Below the pieces are notes generated by a model that was given only the letters and a program-made list of their open reading frames with translations, ran no database searches and was not told the DNA's origin. From NCBI GenBank assembly GCA_033064195.1, contig JARBJD010000079.1, positions 124,001 through 188,000 of the forward strand: DNA of 64,000 nucleotides, given 5' to 3'. Position 1 is the first letter of the stretch. Each line of letters starts with the position of its first letter. Origin of the DNA: Blattamonas nauphoetae (taxonomy: Eukaryota; Preaxostyla; Oxymonadida). The translations under genes were made by a program, and so were the position numbers. Below, in pieces: positions 32,313 to 42,575 of this stretch.

Positions 32313-32718
32313 TCTTCTCTCGCCGTCTTCTTCATCGACACTGCTGTCACTCTGTTATCCATGGCTGTCGACTCGCCCGCTCCATACTCTGTCTGTTTGA
32401 TAGTTGCTCGTTCTCCCCCGAGGCAATTGACTTTGGTCGAACAATGACACTTCCCTCTTCATTCCTGGATCATCTCACTCTTCCTGATTCGGAGTTTTAT
32501 TCTTTATTTGGACGTTTCTTTCATTTCAATATCATTCTCTCATTCTTTTATCCTCCCTCTTCCAAGCGATTGAAAAAGTGAGAAATGTGACAATCAGGAT
32601 GAGAAAAGACTAAAAAAGTGATCACTCCCCACAATGTGTTTGGTTTCGCTGCATCATTGCCCATCTTCCATGTTTCCACAATCTGGTCCACGGCTTGGTG
32701 CGCTCGTTCGAGCAATCT
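32313..32718. other. No gene seen
   Basis: This stretch lies between the 38-bp array and the stop of the next minus-strand gene. Short plus-strand frames continue from the array without family resemblance. Confidence 0.4.
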
Positions 32719-32721
32719 TGA

Positions 32722-35329
32722 TCACCATTCGTCCGCATTGAACGAAGACACCGACCTGAATGCTGCTGCTTTTCCCAGCATTTCCTGATTGGTGTCCACC
32801 TCGATCCCCACCACGCGCAGTTCGAGTGTATCGTCCCACCCTTCTTCCCTTAGAAGCACCTCTCGTCTCTTCTGTCGCTCTGGTTTGTCCTGCTTCCATC
32901 TATATCCCCTGTTCAACATGCTCTGGAACACAATCTTAAGACTCTCTTCGTTCTCCTTCTCGACCATCGTTCGTACTTCCCATCTCACAAGTTCAGACAC
33001 AAAAACAGCGTCGTGTTCGTCGGATCGAAGTTCCATGTTTTTGATGTCGTTGTGGATCCGACAGACAGCATCGTCAAAAGCTCTTCTGTATTCTGCATTC
33101 AGAGTGAATCTGTGTAAATTGTGGAAGACGAAGTGGATGTATCGTCGAGCTGGCTCAAACACAGAGACTCGAAGTTGAGGATATTGCTTGAAAAGTGCCT
33201 CGATGTCTCCTCTGACTGGGTCCATCATTGTTTCGAGGAGGGACGTCACACGATAATGGATCGCCGACATGGAGAGAGGAAGAGAGACGAAATCAACTGT
33301 CTCGAACATCTTTCGAACGAGATCACCCGAAGTGAACCGTTCCTTCACAAAGGGCATGTTGAGAATGCGAGTGAATGTGCGAAGACAGATTTCGGTCCCG
33401 AGCGACGTGGCGAGTTTGAGGGACTCCAGAAAGTTGTCTGTGAATGAAGGATCGTCCAGAATGACTGTCTGAAAGGACGATTGATGCGGAGACGGAAATG
33501 AGCGAACGAGACGTTCGTAATACTCCCAACAAGTCCCGATGAAGTTGGCCATCCAGAAGAGAAGGGACTCGGCGGGATCTGTTGGTTCCTGATCCACTTT
33601 CTTTTCGTCAGATTGTGGCAAAGACGTCTCTGATGTTGGTTGAAGGGGTGGAGGATTGGCTGGTTGAAGAGAGGAGACGATGTCTTTCAGAATTGGGATG
33701 TTCGCAAGAACAGTCGATAACGTGTCTTTTTCCAGTTTCATCAAAGCGATGACGATATCACTATCAACCTGAAGAGATCAAAAAAATGGAAAAGAGGAAA
33801 AAGACACTTCGATCGGCGGATCGGAATTCAACATGGACAGAACGACGCCGTTGACATAATCTACGAAATAAAACATGCGCGGAAGCAGGCTTGTATCATT
33901 TTTTGATTGTTCCATGAATTGTGGAATGTCTGACACATGTTTTGGGAAATGGAGATGGAATTCTTCGAAATATGTCTGTGATTTCTGAAGCCACGCTCGG
34001 ACCAAAGAAAGACCGGAATACTGAGGCAACTGAACGAACGAGACGGAGAGAGATGACAGAAGGAGAGTGTCTAGTGGCTGAGTGTGGCGAAGTGATTCGG
34101 AAAGCGCTTTGAGATTGTTGTACGAGATTCTGAGATGAGGAAAAAGAGAGATCCGGGCTAAAGTGGTTAGAACAGCAGGCGGAGGTGATGAAGTCCCGAT
34201 TTTGTTGAATGTGGAAATGATGAAGTCTTTGTTTCGGAGATAAAGTGAGTCGACGATTTCAGGATCAAAACAGAGGGATTCCATGCAAGAACAACACTGA
34301 GAACGACTTCAGACGAAGCAAGAAAGAAACACACTGATTCCAATGCAGGACTTTGCGACCAATCTCCAAATTGGGTGATGACGAAAGAAGGGAGTTCAGA
34401 TGAAATCGATTTTCGAATGAATGATGGCGATTTCGAATCTGAAAGAAATGAAAAAGAATACATCATCACAACCATGAAAACCACAAACAAAGAATCGAAA
34501 TCAATTTCGTCAGTTCAGCCTGGAAAGCGACAATCAACAAAAGAGAAAAGGAGAGACCAGAAGTTCTGATGAGTGTGTTCCACAACATAATGGAGACAGA
34601 AACGGACACCAATCGTCAAAACCACCATCCGATTCACTCTCTGAAACCCATCAAAAACAATTATCAAGAAATCAATGAAGAAAACAGAATGACACACCAT
34701 CGGCCACTTTCTGTAACTCTTGAAGTGTTTTAACAATACTGGATTCTTCATTACACATCAACAGTTGAAGAAGAGTTGTGATGGATGACTGAGAAGCAGA
34801 GAGAAGGAGTAACGAAAACGACGAATCAGTAGACCTGGATTAATCCTATTTCACAAATCTCACGGTCCAGAACGTGTTGAACATTCGAAGGAGAGGCATA
34901 ATCCGACCCCGTGCCCCCCTCCAATATTTTAACAAGAGCTTTGTTTAATATCACTTCACGATGTTTTTACAATGATTTCTCGATTTGAGACCGGGTTTTG
35001 GAGTTATGGATTTATCTACACTTCACCCGATCCTTTTTCCAAACACTTTTCCATAATGTCGGATAGTCTTCACAGCCCCCCGCTCAAGAGCAGGGGGGGC
35101 TGTGAAGACTATTGGTGAATTCTCAAAAGTACCAGAGAAAAAAGGATCTTTGTGAAGTGTTGAAACAAATAATGGGCTGGATCGGGCCAAAAAGGACAAC
35201 TTTTATTCGCCCTCAAAATCACAAAATTTTATCAAAAGTGTGATTATTATTCGAAAATAGGCATATTTGTAATTTTCGGTGAGGGGGCACGGGGTATGAT
35301 TAAGCCGAAGGAGACAGTGGGGAACTCAT
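32722..35329 (-). CDS. Multi-exon HEAT-like protein with a MITE in exon 1
   Basis: The ATG is at 35329. Exon 1 runs to 34835 but contains a 412-bp MITE (34895-35306). Without the MITE and one target copy it reads 'MSSPLSPSNVQHVLDREI' and joins, across a 46-nt intron (34789-34834), to 'SSITTLLQLLMCNEESS'. Further exons give 'SSELPSFVITQFGDWSQ', then 'CFDPEIVDSLYLRNKDF' after a one-base frame change near 34288. A 39-nt intron (33769-33807, donor GTGTCT) leads to 'VDSDIVIALMKLEKD', and the last exon ends 'SVSSFNADEW' with TGA at 32722. The last exon carries 'YIHFVFHNLHRFTLNAEYRR' and 'EVLLREEGWDDTLELRV', echoing the C-terminal layout of the shorter HEAT family. Exons between 34.7 and 34.4 kb are less certain. 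Function unknown. Confidence 0.65.
33769..33807 (-). other. 39-nt intron
   Basis: The donor is GTGTCT and the acceptor TCTTCAG, phase 0 on both sides. It removes an in-frame TGA. Confidence 0.75.
34789..34834 (-). other. 46-nt intron
   Basis: The donor is GTCTAC and the acceptor CTTCTCAG, in phase 0. Removal joins 'EIGLIQ' to 'SSITTLLQ'. Confidence 0.7.
34895..35306. mobile_element. 412-bp foldback MITE in a coding exon
   Basis: The ends are inverted: GGCATAATCCGACCCCGTG on the left and, read on the other strand, GGCTTAATCATACCCCGTG on the right. GAAGGAGA is duplicated at 34887-34894 and 35307-35314 (8 bp, or 9 bp if a neighbouring C is counted). Inner inverted pairs around CACTTCAC (about 35020 and 35155) and a perfect central hairpin make most of the element self-complementary. 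An 8-bp duplication would fit hAT and a 9-bp one would fit Mutator; the superfamily is open. Confidence 0.85.
35063..35112. repeat. Perfect 19-bp hairpin at the MITE centre
   Basis: Arms 35063-35081 and 35094-35112 are exact inverted copies (ATAGTCTTCACAGCCCCCC) with a 12-base loop. Confidence 0.95.
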
Positions 35330-35826
35330 TAATTCGTCTGAAGACCCGATTGAGGTGATAGCGAACGAGAAAGAATTAAGAATGGGTTCATTCTGTGTCT
35401 TTCAAATGAACTTTTCGATATTGCTCTCGCCACTTCTGATTCACGATGTAAAATAATCGAAAACTTGTGAAATGCCCTTATCCAATCATATTGTTCCGTT
35501 TACCATCACTTTCAAATGATTTGTGTCGATTATCCACTCCCTCCTCACTCGTCCTTCCACTCCTCCCCCAAATGAACTCCCACATTCGTCTAAGTGGGTG
35601 GCGTGCTTATCTCAGTCGATCTCTGTGATCGCGAGAAAATAGTCTCTGTGTCTTTCTTTTCTCCAAAACGACTGTACAACGATTGTGCCTGCTCAGAATC
35701 GGCATTGGCAATGAATTCTCCAGCGTGCGGTTCAAGACAGCTATGTTCTGTTTTCCGCCCTTTCCGTGCATGTCGAGACGCTCTGGGGAGATTGCTTTCG
35801 TGGTTGATCCATCAGAGATGCCAATG
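35330..35826. other. No gene seen
   Basis: This stretch holds the likely promoter of the minus-strand gene starting at 35329 and the 3' flank of the next one. The open frames are short and unmatched. Confidence 0.4.
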
Positions 35827-36897
35827 TTAAGGTGAATTCACATTCACGCCCAGAATCTGGGAGAGATCCTGAGAATTCGGAACAGCACGGCGACCAAATT
35901 GTTCTCCCTTGCCGACCATCAACAGTTGTTCGAGGGTGTCGTCGAAGCCTTCCAAAAGGAGAGCGTGGGTGATCTTTTTCCCAGATTGTTCCACATCCGA
36001 GCCTCCATTCTTCCATTCATGCAGCCAAACTGGGATTGGGAGGAAAAAAGTCAAGAGAACACTCCAACATTCGACAAAGGAGAGACAACTGGAGAAGGCC
36101 ATCACAATCGGAGAAGCGAGAACAAATTCCGATGTCGGACGATGAAAAGGACTTGTGTGAATGAGTGTGCCCAAAAGAGTTATGAAAGAGTCGAACAGAT
36201 CTTCATTGAGGACGTGCCGATTTGTGATCAGAAATCTCACAAATTGAGAAGATGACACAACGACATTCTGAAAATTCTTTTCACGATGATTGAATGCGTC
36301 GACTGCGGTCGTGATTCCAACTGCCCTGAAGTTCGATGGAGGTTTGGCGAGGAAGAAAGTGAGAATTCTGATGAGAGAGTCGAATATTGCTTCATTTCCA
36401 GCTATTGGCAATTGATGACGTTGAACTGTCGCAAAGACTTTGGGTACGAGGTCTGACTCCGCAAATTGAAACTGGCGATGAGGAGATGACATTAGTGTTG
36501 TTTTCAGGAGTAATGACAACGTTGTTACAATCACAGTCGAATGGGGAGATGACAACAATATAATGATGCTCTCAACAAAGCCAGAAGGAGAGCCTCCTGA
36601 AGACGGAACGAGGTCGACTAAGAGTTTTGCTGCTTTTCGTTTGTTGTCCCATTTTGGTTTGAGGCGCTTCAAAAACAGGGCCGCCCTATCTTCAAGGGCT
36701 TTGTCAAACGGATACTCCCTTTTTACCAAGTCAACAAGCGAACAGAACACAGCTGATTTATCCTCAAACGACATCACAGAATTTGGATCGAAATTCAGGA
36801 AAGGTTCACTTTCTGGATCGATAGGTGAATGTGATTCGAGTGAATGATTCAACCGGGCATAATTTTCTGTGTTCAATGTACATGTTTCTTTGTTCAT
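35827..36897 (-). CDS. Divergent HEAT-family protein, 356 aa
   Basis: The ATG is at 36897 ('MNKETCTLNTENYARL') and the frame is uninterrupted. It keeps the family plan with many substitutions: 'SEPFLNFDPNS' (about residue 31), 'SGFVESIIILLSSPHST' (about 108), 'AESDLVPKVFATVQ' (about 145), 'SQFVRFLITNRHVLNEDLFD' (about 220), 'EFVLASPIVMAFSSCLSFVE' (about 260), 'LLEGFDDTLEQLL' (about 320) and the end 'LSQILGVNVNSP'. It is closer to the A1/B1 branch than to the 'LLGMNLPKQE' branch. It is soluble, helical and without introns. Function unknown. Confidence 0.75.
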   Translation of the reverse strand: MNKETCTLNTENYARLNHSLESHSPIDPESEPFLNFDPNSVMSFEDKSAVFCSLVDLVKREYPFDKALEDRAALFLKRLKPKWDNKRKAAKLLVDLVPSSGGSPSGFVESIIILLSSPHSTVIVTTLSLLLKTTLMSSPHRQFQFAESDLVPKVFATVQRHQLPIAGNEAIFDSLIRILTFFLAKPPSNFRAVGITTAVDAFNHREKNFQNVVVSSSQFVRFLITNRHVLNEDLFDSFITLLGTLIHTSPFHRPTSEFVLASPIVMAFSSCLSFVECWSVLLTFFLPIPVWLHEWKNGGSDVEQSGKKITHALLLEGFDDTLEQLLMVGKGEQFGRRAVPNSQDLSQILGVNVNSP

Positions 36898-37499
36898 TTC
36901 AAGATGAGGAGGATCATCCCATGGTTGATCTCGTTCTATTTCAACTCAAAAATCATTGACAGCAGACGGTCTTCCCTTCCTTTGAGCTTACAGTGAATAA
37001 TCCTGATCGTGAAATGATTGAATGACAAAATGAAGAATCGCTGTCCATGCTCCAATCAGCTGTGGCTCTTTCACATCTTCGACGGACTCGATCAACACGG
37101 CATTGTCAGTTCAACAACAAAAGCGAATCGGAAGGGGGCAGGAATACGAGAACCATTCGGCAATTGCAGCGATCGCGCTTTATCGTCCCAGGAAAGTGTC
37201 TGGAACCAAACAGTCCGTGTTTCGATGGCCGGACGAGGTCGACGGGGCAGGAGGGTATTTTTGGCTTCTTGAATTGTTTGCCGGTTTCGGGTTCGTTTAA
37301 CAGGAGTTCCATTCGGCTGTTGTTTTGGCGAGTTTGTGTGAAGTGCTGAAGATGAATGAGAGGATCTCTGAGTTGTGTGTTCTCTTCTTCATCCAGAAAG
37401 AGTTTGGAAGGATTGCGGAACATGAATTGTCGGATCGTCGCCTTCCATTTGAGGCAGCAGGAGAGTGTGGAGGAGAGCATGGTGATTATCGAGTGATAC
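36898..37499. other. Unresolved coding-like region
   Basis: Both strands are open for long stretches. The minus strand reads 'LWSCCLK'-type helical sequence and 'NEPETGKQFKKPKIP', while the plus strand reads 'SLCEVLKMNERISELCVLFF'. Neither has a proper start or a recognised family, and I cannot tell which strand, if either, is coding. Confidence 0.3.
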
Positions 37500-37594
37500 G
37501 GGCGAGAAATAATCCAAATCATTCCGGAAAACCATGAGGTGATGCCAGAGTCGACAATGATCAAATACATATCGTGTTTGGTGTCCAAAACAAG
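37500..37594 (-). repeat. Conserved 3' flank of a HEAT-family gene
   Basis: This is the same block as 30756-30900, in minus orientation and more diverged. It includes the CATCACCTCATGG word. Confidence 0.5.
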
Positions 37595-38707
37595 TCAGAA
37601 ACTGGTCCAAAGAATCGCTGGTTCTTGTTCGTTTCTACCCACGTCGTGGAGGTTCATGCCCTGCTGGTTGTTCCATTTGATCGAGTTGGCAATAATGTCT
37701 CCTCCGTATAATCCTCTTTTGTCATTTCGCAGCTTTTCCTCAATCACATCTGCGATGCCCTCCATTCTCAGCATTCGATGCACTGTTTTCGATATCTGTC
37801 GAACTTTTCCCCTTTCACAATTCCAGCCCCACTGGAAATTGACCATGAACACAAGAAAAGACCAGAATGAGCGATTCTCTTCGAGGAATGCAAGACAACT
37901 TGGGATCGCGAGAACAACTGGCATACGAATAACAAAATCCATCGTTGGTTGATAATGCGGACAGGTCCAGATGAGTTGGGCGAGGAGATCCAGAAAATAC
38001 TTCGAAAGGTCTCCATCGATGATCAAAAATCGGTTTGCACACAAATGGGAAATATACTCCTCCGAAGGGAAGAGAACTTGCTTCAATACCGTCTCATGAA
38101 CAGCTTGTTGTGCGTTGTCACCTTTAATTTTGAGCCGTGAGAGACCATATGGAGTTGTCAGCCAGAGAGAGCTTTGGACGATTTTCATGACGTTGATGTG
38201 CATATCGACTGCTTCTGCAAAGGAAAGAGACAGTGGATTGAGAGTGAGGATGAGTTGATGCATCAGATCAGCTTTGACGAGGGCAAGGCGTATTGTTGCT
38301 GAACAGTACACGATCAGATACTTGAGCATTTCCATTGCTGATGTTGCGATGACCTGACTTGGTGAAGAAACCAGCACCACAATAGACTGTATGAAGTTTG
38401 TCAACGATTCATCAGTGGCTCGCCCAAAGCTGTTGAGAAAAGCATCTGCCTTTTTTTGATAATTTAGATCCACAGATTTGAGAAATTTCACGGCTTTAGC
38501 TTCCAAGTAGATATCAAGGGAAGGCTGAAACTTCATAGTAGCAACAAGAGATCGAAAGACAGTTGTCTTTTTCTCTTCTGAATCAAGTGTATCTTCGCTC
38601 CAATTGAGGAAAGGGGAGCAATCCATTGAAAATGGGAATTGAGGGCAGGACAAATCAGAGTGGGTTGTACTTGACGAGGTGCCTATTTTCATGGAAATCT
38701 CTGTCAT
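37595..38707 (-). CDS. HEAT-family protein with lost usual stop, 370 aa
   Basis: The ATG at 38707 opens 'MTEISMKIGTSSSTTHS', followed by 'CSPFLNWSEDTLDSE', 'KADAFLNSFGRATDESL', 'LVKADLMHQLILTLNPL', 'EEYISHLCANRFLIIDGD', 'VVLAIPSCLAFLEENRS' and 'LRMEGIADVIEEKL'. Where relatives end 'NNLLGMNLPKQE', this one reads 'NNQQGMNLHDVGRNEQEP' and continues about 13 residues. The C-terminus is thus altered by a local change but the frame is otherwise whole. It has no introns and is probably soluble. It is closest to the gene at 24641-25720. Confidence 0.75.
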   Translation of the reverse strand: MTEISMKIGTSSSTTHSDLSCPQFPFSMDCSPFLNWSEDTLDSEEKKTTVFRSLVATMKFQPSLDIYLEAKAVKFLKSVDLNYQKKADAFLNSFGRATDESLTNFIQSIVVLVSSPSQVIATSAMEMLKYLIVYCSATIRLALVKADLMHQLILTLNPLSLSFAEAVDMHINVMKIVQSSLWLTTPYGLSRLKIKGDNAQQAVHETVLKQVLFPSEEYISHLCANRFLIIDGDLSKYFLDLLAQLIWTCPHYQPTMDFVIRMPVVLAIPSCLAFLEENRSFWSFLVFMVNFQWGWNCERGKVRQISKTVHRMLRMEGIADVIEEKLRNDKRGLYGGDIIANSIKWNNQQGMNLHDVGRNEQEPAILWTSF

Positions 38708-39904
38708 TCTCTACAATTCTGTGAAAAAAAAACTTTCATTATGGGCCAGAGTGAAAAGAGAAAGTAATTGACTGAGATGAAACATGTTTTAAGTTCTGCG
38801 ACAATCAAGTGAACGACGAAACGCTGAAGAGTGTCAAAAGCAGATTCATCAACACAGTCTCTCTCTTTCTCTCTCAACAGCCCTCTCATCGACAGCTGCC
38901 GTGTCTACTGCTGCCTCGACAGGGACTCCACTGTCGTCAGCTATCCTCGCAGACACGAGACAGCACTGATGGAGGGAGGGAGTGAAGGCGACGATGTGAT
39001 GTGTGTCCAGACAGAATCGCGGCCACAGCGAAGACGACGTGGCAAGTCGCGAGATCGGATGTGTCTGAGTTCTGTCGGTCTGTCTGTCTGTGCGCTGCTT
39101 TGTTGGCTTGTGCTCCATCCCTTCATGTTAGCTAACAGCAATCTCGTCCAGATCTCGAGAGCGTTTCGGGTTGGTTTGGGGAAGAGCGAGGAGACTGCGA
39201 GTCTTCAGTTGTGGTGTCGTCGGCGCGAGCGATGAAAAGCAATGCTGAGCTTCGTCTGCCACAGCAGAGACAGGCAAAGAGATGGGTGAGATGGGAGTTG
39301 TTGACTTCCTCCACTTCGCTCCTTCCTCTCCTTCTCACTCTTCATCCTTCTCTACATCACATCCATGTCTGTGGATCGGTTCTGCTTGTCCAGCATCCAC
39401 CCACTTTGAGTGGCACTATCGTTCCTCCTCGTCGTCCTCTCACCTTCTCCGTTTGTCTCACGTCCGCCTGCCTTTCTCCTCTTCTTCTTCAATCTCACCC
39501 TTCCACTCTTCTGACTCTTGCCATCTCAATTCGTCGACGGTTTCCCGTTGGTTCTCCTCTTGCACTTTCTGCCTTCTCTCCTCCTCTTCCCCTTTTCCTC
39601 CACATCTCTCCTCCTTTCCCATCCCGTCCACTTTCGAGATTAATCTCTCATCGTTGTCCTTCCCGATCTCGTCCTTCCCTCTCCTTACTCGTCCTCCAGA
39701 GTCCGAAGAATCAGCACAGCAATCAGAAATGGGGGCAGAACCAGACGAGACGAAGAGAGGGGTGTGCGTGTGTGTCAGTGTGAGTGGATTAGAGGGTGAG
39801 AGGGAGACAAAAGCAGTTCGATAGGGCACGAAGGAAGAGAGGAGCCAAGAATGAAGAATTCGAACGAACAGCCACCAGCTCTGGTAAGATCGAGTGTAGT
39901 GAGG
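38708..39904. other. Long stretch without an assignable gene
   Basis: The 5' flank of the HEAT gene is followed by purine/pyrimidine-skewed sequence with open frames on both strands. The minus strand shows a charged stretch near 39460-39720 ('EERRQKVQEENQRETVDEL') that could be a coiled-coil exon, and the plus strand shows a possible donor GTAAGATCG near 39881. Nothing can be assigned with confidence. Confidence 0.3.
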
Positions 39905-40545
39905 AGAGAGGCAGAGGGGAGTGGGAGGGTGTGGGTGGAGAGGGAGAGGCAGAGGGGAGTGGGAGGGTGTGGGTGGTGAGGGAGAGGCAGAGGGGAGTGG
40001 GAGGGTGTGGGTGGTGAGGGAGAGGCAGAGGGGAGTGGGAGGGTGTGGGTGGTGAGGGAGAGGCAGAGGGGAGTGGGAGGGTGTGGGTGGTGAGGGAGAG
40101 GCAGAGGGGAGTGGGAGGGTGTGAGTGGTGAGGGAGAGGCAGAGGAGAGTGGGAGGGTGTGGGTGGTGAGGGAGAGGCAGATGGGAGTGGGAGGGTGTGG
40201 GTGGAGAGGGAGAGGCAGAGGGAGTGGGAGGGTGTGGGTGGTGAGGGAGAGGCAGAGGGAGTGGGAGGGTGTGGGTGGAGAGGGAGAGGCAGAGGGGAGT
40301 GGGAGGGTGTGGGTGGTGAGGGAGAGGCAGAGGGAGTGGGAGGGTGTGGGTGGAGAGGGAGAGGCAGAGGGGAGTGGGAGGGTGTGGGTGGTGAGGGAGA
40401 GGCAGATGGGAGTGGGAGGGTGTGGGTGGTGAGGGAGAGGCAGAGGGAGTGGGAGGGTGTGGGTGGAGAGGGAGGCAGGGGAGTGGGAGGGGTGGGTGGT
40501 GGGAGAGGGAGAGGAGTGGAGGGTGTGGAGAGGGAGAGGGGAGGG
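39905..40545 (-). repeat. 38-bp minisatellite, array 2 (about 17 copies), inverted
   Basis: The array is the reverse complement of the unit at 31830-32312, with TGGTGAGGG/TGGAGAGGG variants and a few units short by one base. It ends about 200 bp downstream of the stop of the HEAT gene at 40743. Confidence 0.95.
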
Positions 40546-40599
40546 TGGACGACAAATGGAGAGAGATCCAGAATAAGGAAAGAGAGTGTGAGAACGCTG

Positions 40600-40742
40600 G
40601 GGGAGACTGGTGAGAGAGAATCCGAACCATTCAGGCAAACCATGAGGTGATGCCAAGGCCGTCAAAGATCACACACAAACAGTGTTTGTGGACGAGAAGA
40701 AGCCAGAAACAGTTCGAAACGTTTGCTGGTTCCGTTCTGTTT
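40600..40742 (-). repeat. Conserved 3' flank of a HEAT-family gene
   Basis: This is the same 3' block as 30756-30900, in minus orientation, including CACACAAACAGTGTTTGT and the CATGAGGTGATGCC word. Confidence 0.65.
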
Positions 40743-41813
40743 CTATTTCTGTTTTTGGAGATTCATGCCCAGCAGGTTGATCCATCCGATCGAGTTGTCA
40801 ACAATCCATCCCCCCTCTCCTGTCTTGTCGTTTCGCAGCTTTTCCTCAATCGCATCTTCGATGCCCTCCATTCTCAACAGTCGCTGAACTATCTTCGATA
40901 TCTGCTGCTCTGTTCCCACTGTTGTGTTCCAACCTCGCTGGGAATTGATCATGAGGACCACAAAATACCAGATTGATTCATCATCCACAAAGAAAGTGAG
41001 ACAACTCGGGATCGTGAGAACGACTGGCACATGAAGTATAAAATCCAGTGTCTGATGATGGTATGGACATATTCGGAGGATTTGGGCGAGGAGGGTCAGG
41101 AAATACTCGGATTGCCGTCCATCGATGATCGAATAGCGGTTCGTACACAGATGGCATATATACTTCTCCGAAGGCACGAGAACTTGTTGAAGAATCGTCT
41201 CAAAAATAACTTGCGGACCATTCCCATCTTCAATTCCGAGTTTTTCGAGACCAAACAGAGTTGTGAGTCTGACAGACTGGTTGAGGATTCTCATGAGGTG
41301 GATGTGGATATCGACTGCTTCTGCGAATGAAAAAGACAGTGGATTAAGGCTGCTGATGATTTGAGGGATCAGATCAGCTTGGACGAGGGCAAGTCGGAGC
41401 CTTGGAGAACAGTTCGTGAGTAGATTTTTGAGCAGATTGAGTGCTGCGGTAGTGATAACCTGACTTGGTGAAGAAACCAGCATTCCAATGGACTGTACGA
41501 CGTTCGTCAACGATTCATCAGTTGTTAGCCCAAGGCTGTTGAGAAAAGCATCTGCTGATTGTTGATTCTCCGGAGACACTGAGTTCAGAAATATCACGGC
41601 ATTCGCTTCCTGAGGGAAATCAAAATCATGGCCGTCTTGGATCAGAGCGACCAGCGATTGATAGATCTCTAATCTGTCCGAAGCTGACTCGATATGTTGG
41701 CCATCCCAATTCACGAATGCTGCATCGTCGAGAAGCAATGAAAGACGAAGATAGGACACACCATCATGGGAATGTTCGCCTACAGCTCTTGATGGAGACA
41801 TGCAATCACTCAT
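40743..41813 (-). CDS. HEAT-family protein of tandem unit 1, 356 aa
   Basis: The ATG at 41813 begins 'MSDCMSPSRAVGEHSHDG', the same start as the unit 2 copy at 51567. Landmarks are 'SADAFLNSLGLTTDESL', 'LVQADLIPQIISSLNPLS', 'EKYICHLCTNRYSIIDGR', 'VVLTIPSCLTFFVDDES', 'LLRMEGIEDAIEEKLRND' and the end 'INLLGMNLQKQK'. Compared with the unit 2 copy there are many substitutions, so unit 1 diverged before units 2 and 3 separated. It is head-to-head with the surface gene at 42008 across 194 bp, which probably contains both promoters. Function unknown. Confidence 0.8.
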   Translation of the reverse strand: MSDCMSPSRAVGEHSHDGVSYLRLSLLLDDAAFVNWDGQHIESASDRLEIYQSLVALIQDGHDFDFPQEANAVIFLNSVSPENQQSADAFLNSLGLTTDESLTNVVQSIGMLVSSPSQVITTAALNLLKNLLTNCSPRLRLALVQADLIPQIISSLNPLSFSFAEAVDIHIHLMRILNQSVRLTTLFGLEKLGIEDGNGPQVIFETILQQVLVPSEKYICHLCTNRYSIIDGRQSEYFLTLLAQILRICPYHHQTLDFILHVPVVLTIPSCLTFFVDDESIWYFVVLMINSQRGWNTTVGTEQQISKIVQRLLRMEGIEDAIEEKLRNDKTGEGGWIVDNSIGWINLLGMNLQKQK

Positions 41814-42007
41814 TAGCAGGAGAGAATAGGAGAAGAACAGATTATGGCTGGTGTCGGACTGGTCTGAATTTGAGAGAAAATGTCTCGAACAGATATTTTG
41901 AAATGATACATGCCTCATTCTTCTCGAGTTACCGACCTACCACTGACATGCCAATCTTGTCCAGATAATGGTTCGATCCGATCAATCTGAAACTCAACAA
42001 TCGCCAA
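41814..42007. promoter_or_regulatory. Putative divergent promoter, HEAT gene / surface gene
   Basis: This 194-bp gap separates two divergent start codons. Positions 41814-41900 match 51568-51650 upstream of the unit 2 HEAT gene; beyond that, units 2 and 3 carry transposon sequence instead. No defined promoter element was identified. Confidence 0.35.
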
Positions 42008-42575
42008 ATGAATCTCATTCATTTCATTGCCACAACAATCATATTCACGGCAGCTTCTTTTGAGAAGGGAATCGAAAGCAGATCCCTCCGCCTTTTCCTG
42101 GACACGCACATTCAAAAATCGAACAACATCACGAACCAGAGTGAAATTGACGTCATTCATCTCCCAAATAGCATCTTTTCTTCGTGTGGATACCCAATTA
42201 TTTCCAGGACGTTGAATCTGGAAGGAATAAAGACAGAGGTCCATATCTCTATTAAACGGAACGATCACGACACTCATAGGGGAGTTGATTCGTCAACTGC
42301 TGATGAGGATTGGCAGCTATTGATCTTCAGGATTCGAAATTCGACAGTTTCACTGACATCACTCTGCCTGAACAGCGAAGGACCCTCCTCTCTGATCGCG
42401 TCAGTCTCATCGTCCTGTGTGACCGTATCAGACAGTGATATTCACTCAAACGGGGCAAACTCTCCCTTTGTGATGTTGGGAGGATATTTTGATGGACAAT
42501 CCCAAGATATTGGCAATTATCTGCATTTCTCGAAATGTCGTCACATTTCGTCGTCCCTTGTCTCCCTGATGCCTC

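Noticed and set aside
31729-32581. Long Ser/Pro/His-rich frames over the 38-bp array (and likewise 39458-40665)
   Set aside because: All frames are open for the same arithmetic reason, with no start, domain or splice support. Treated as minisatellite shadows.
38870-39235. Plus-strand frame with a hydrophobic segment near 39070-39130
   Set aside because: No family match, an opposite-strand frame of similar quality, and strong base skew. Not supportable as a gene.
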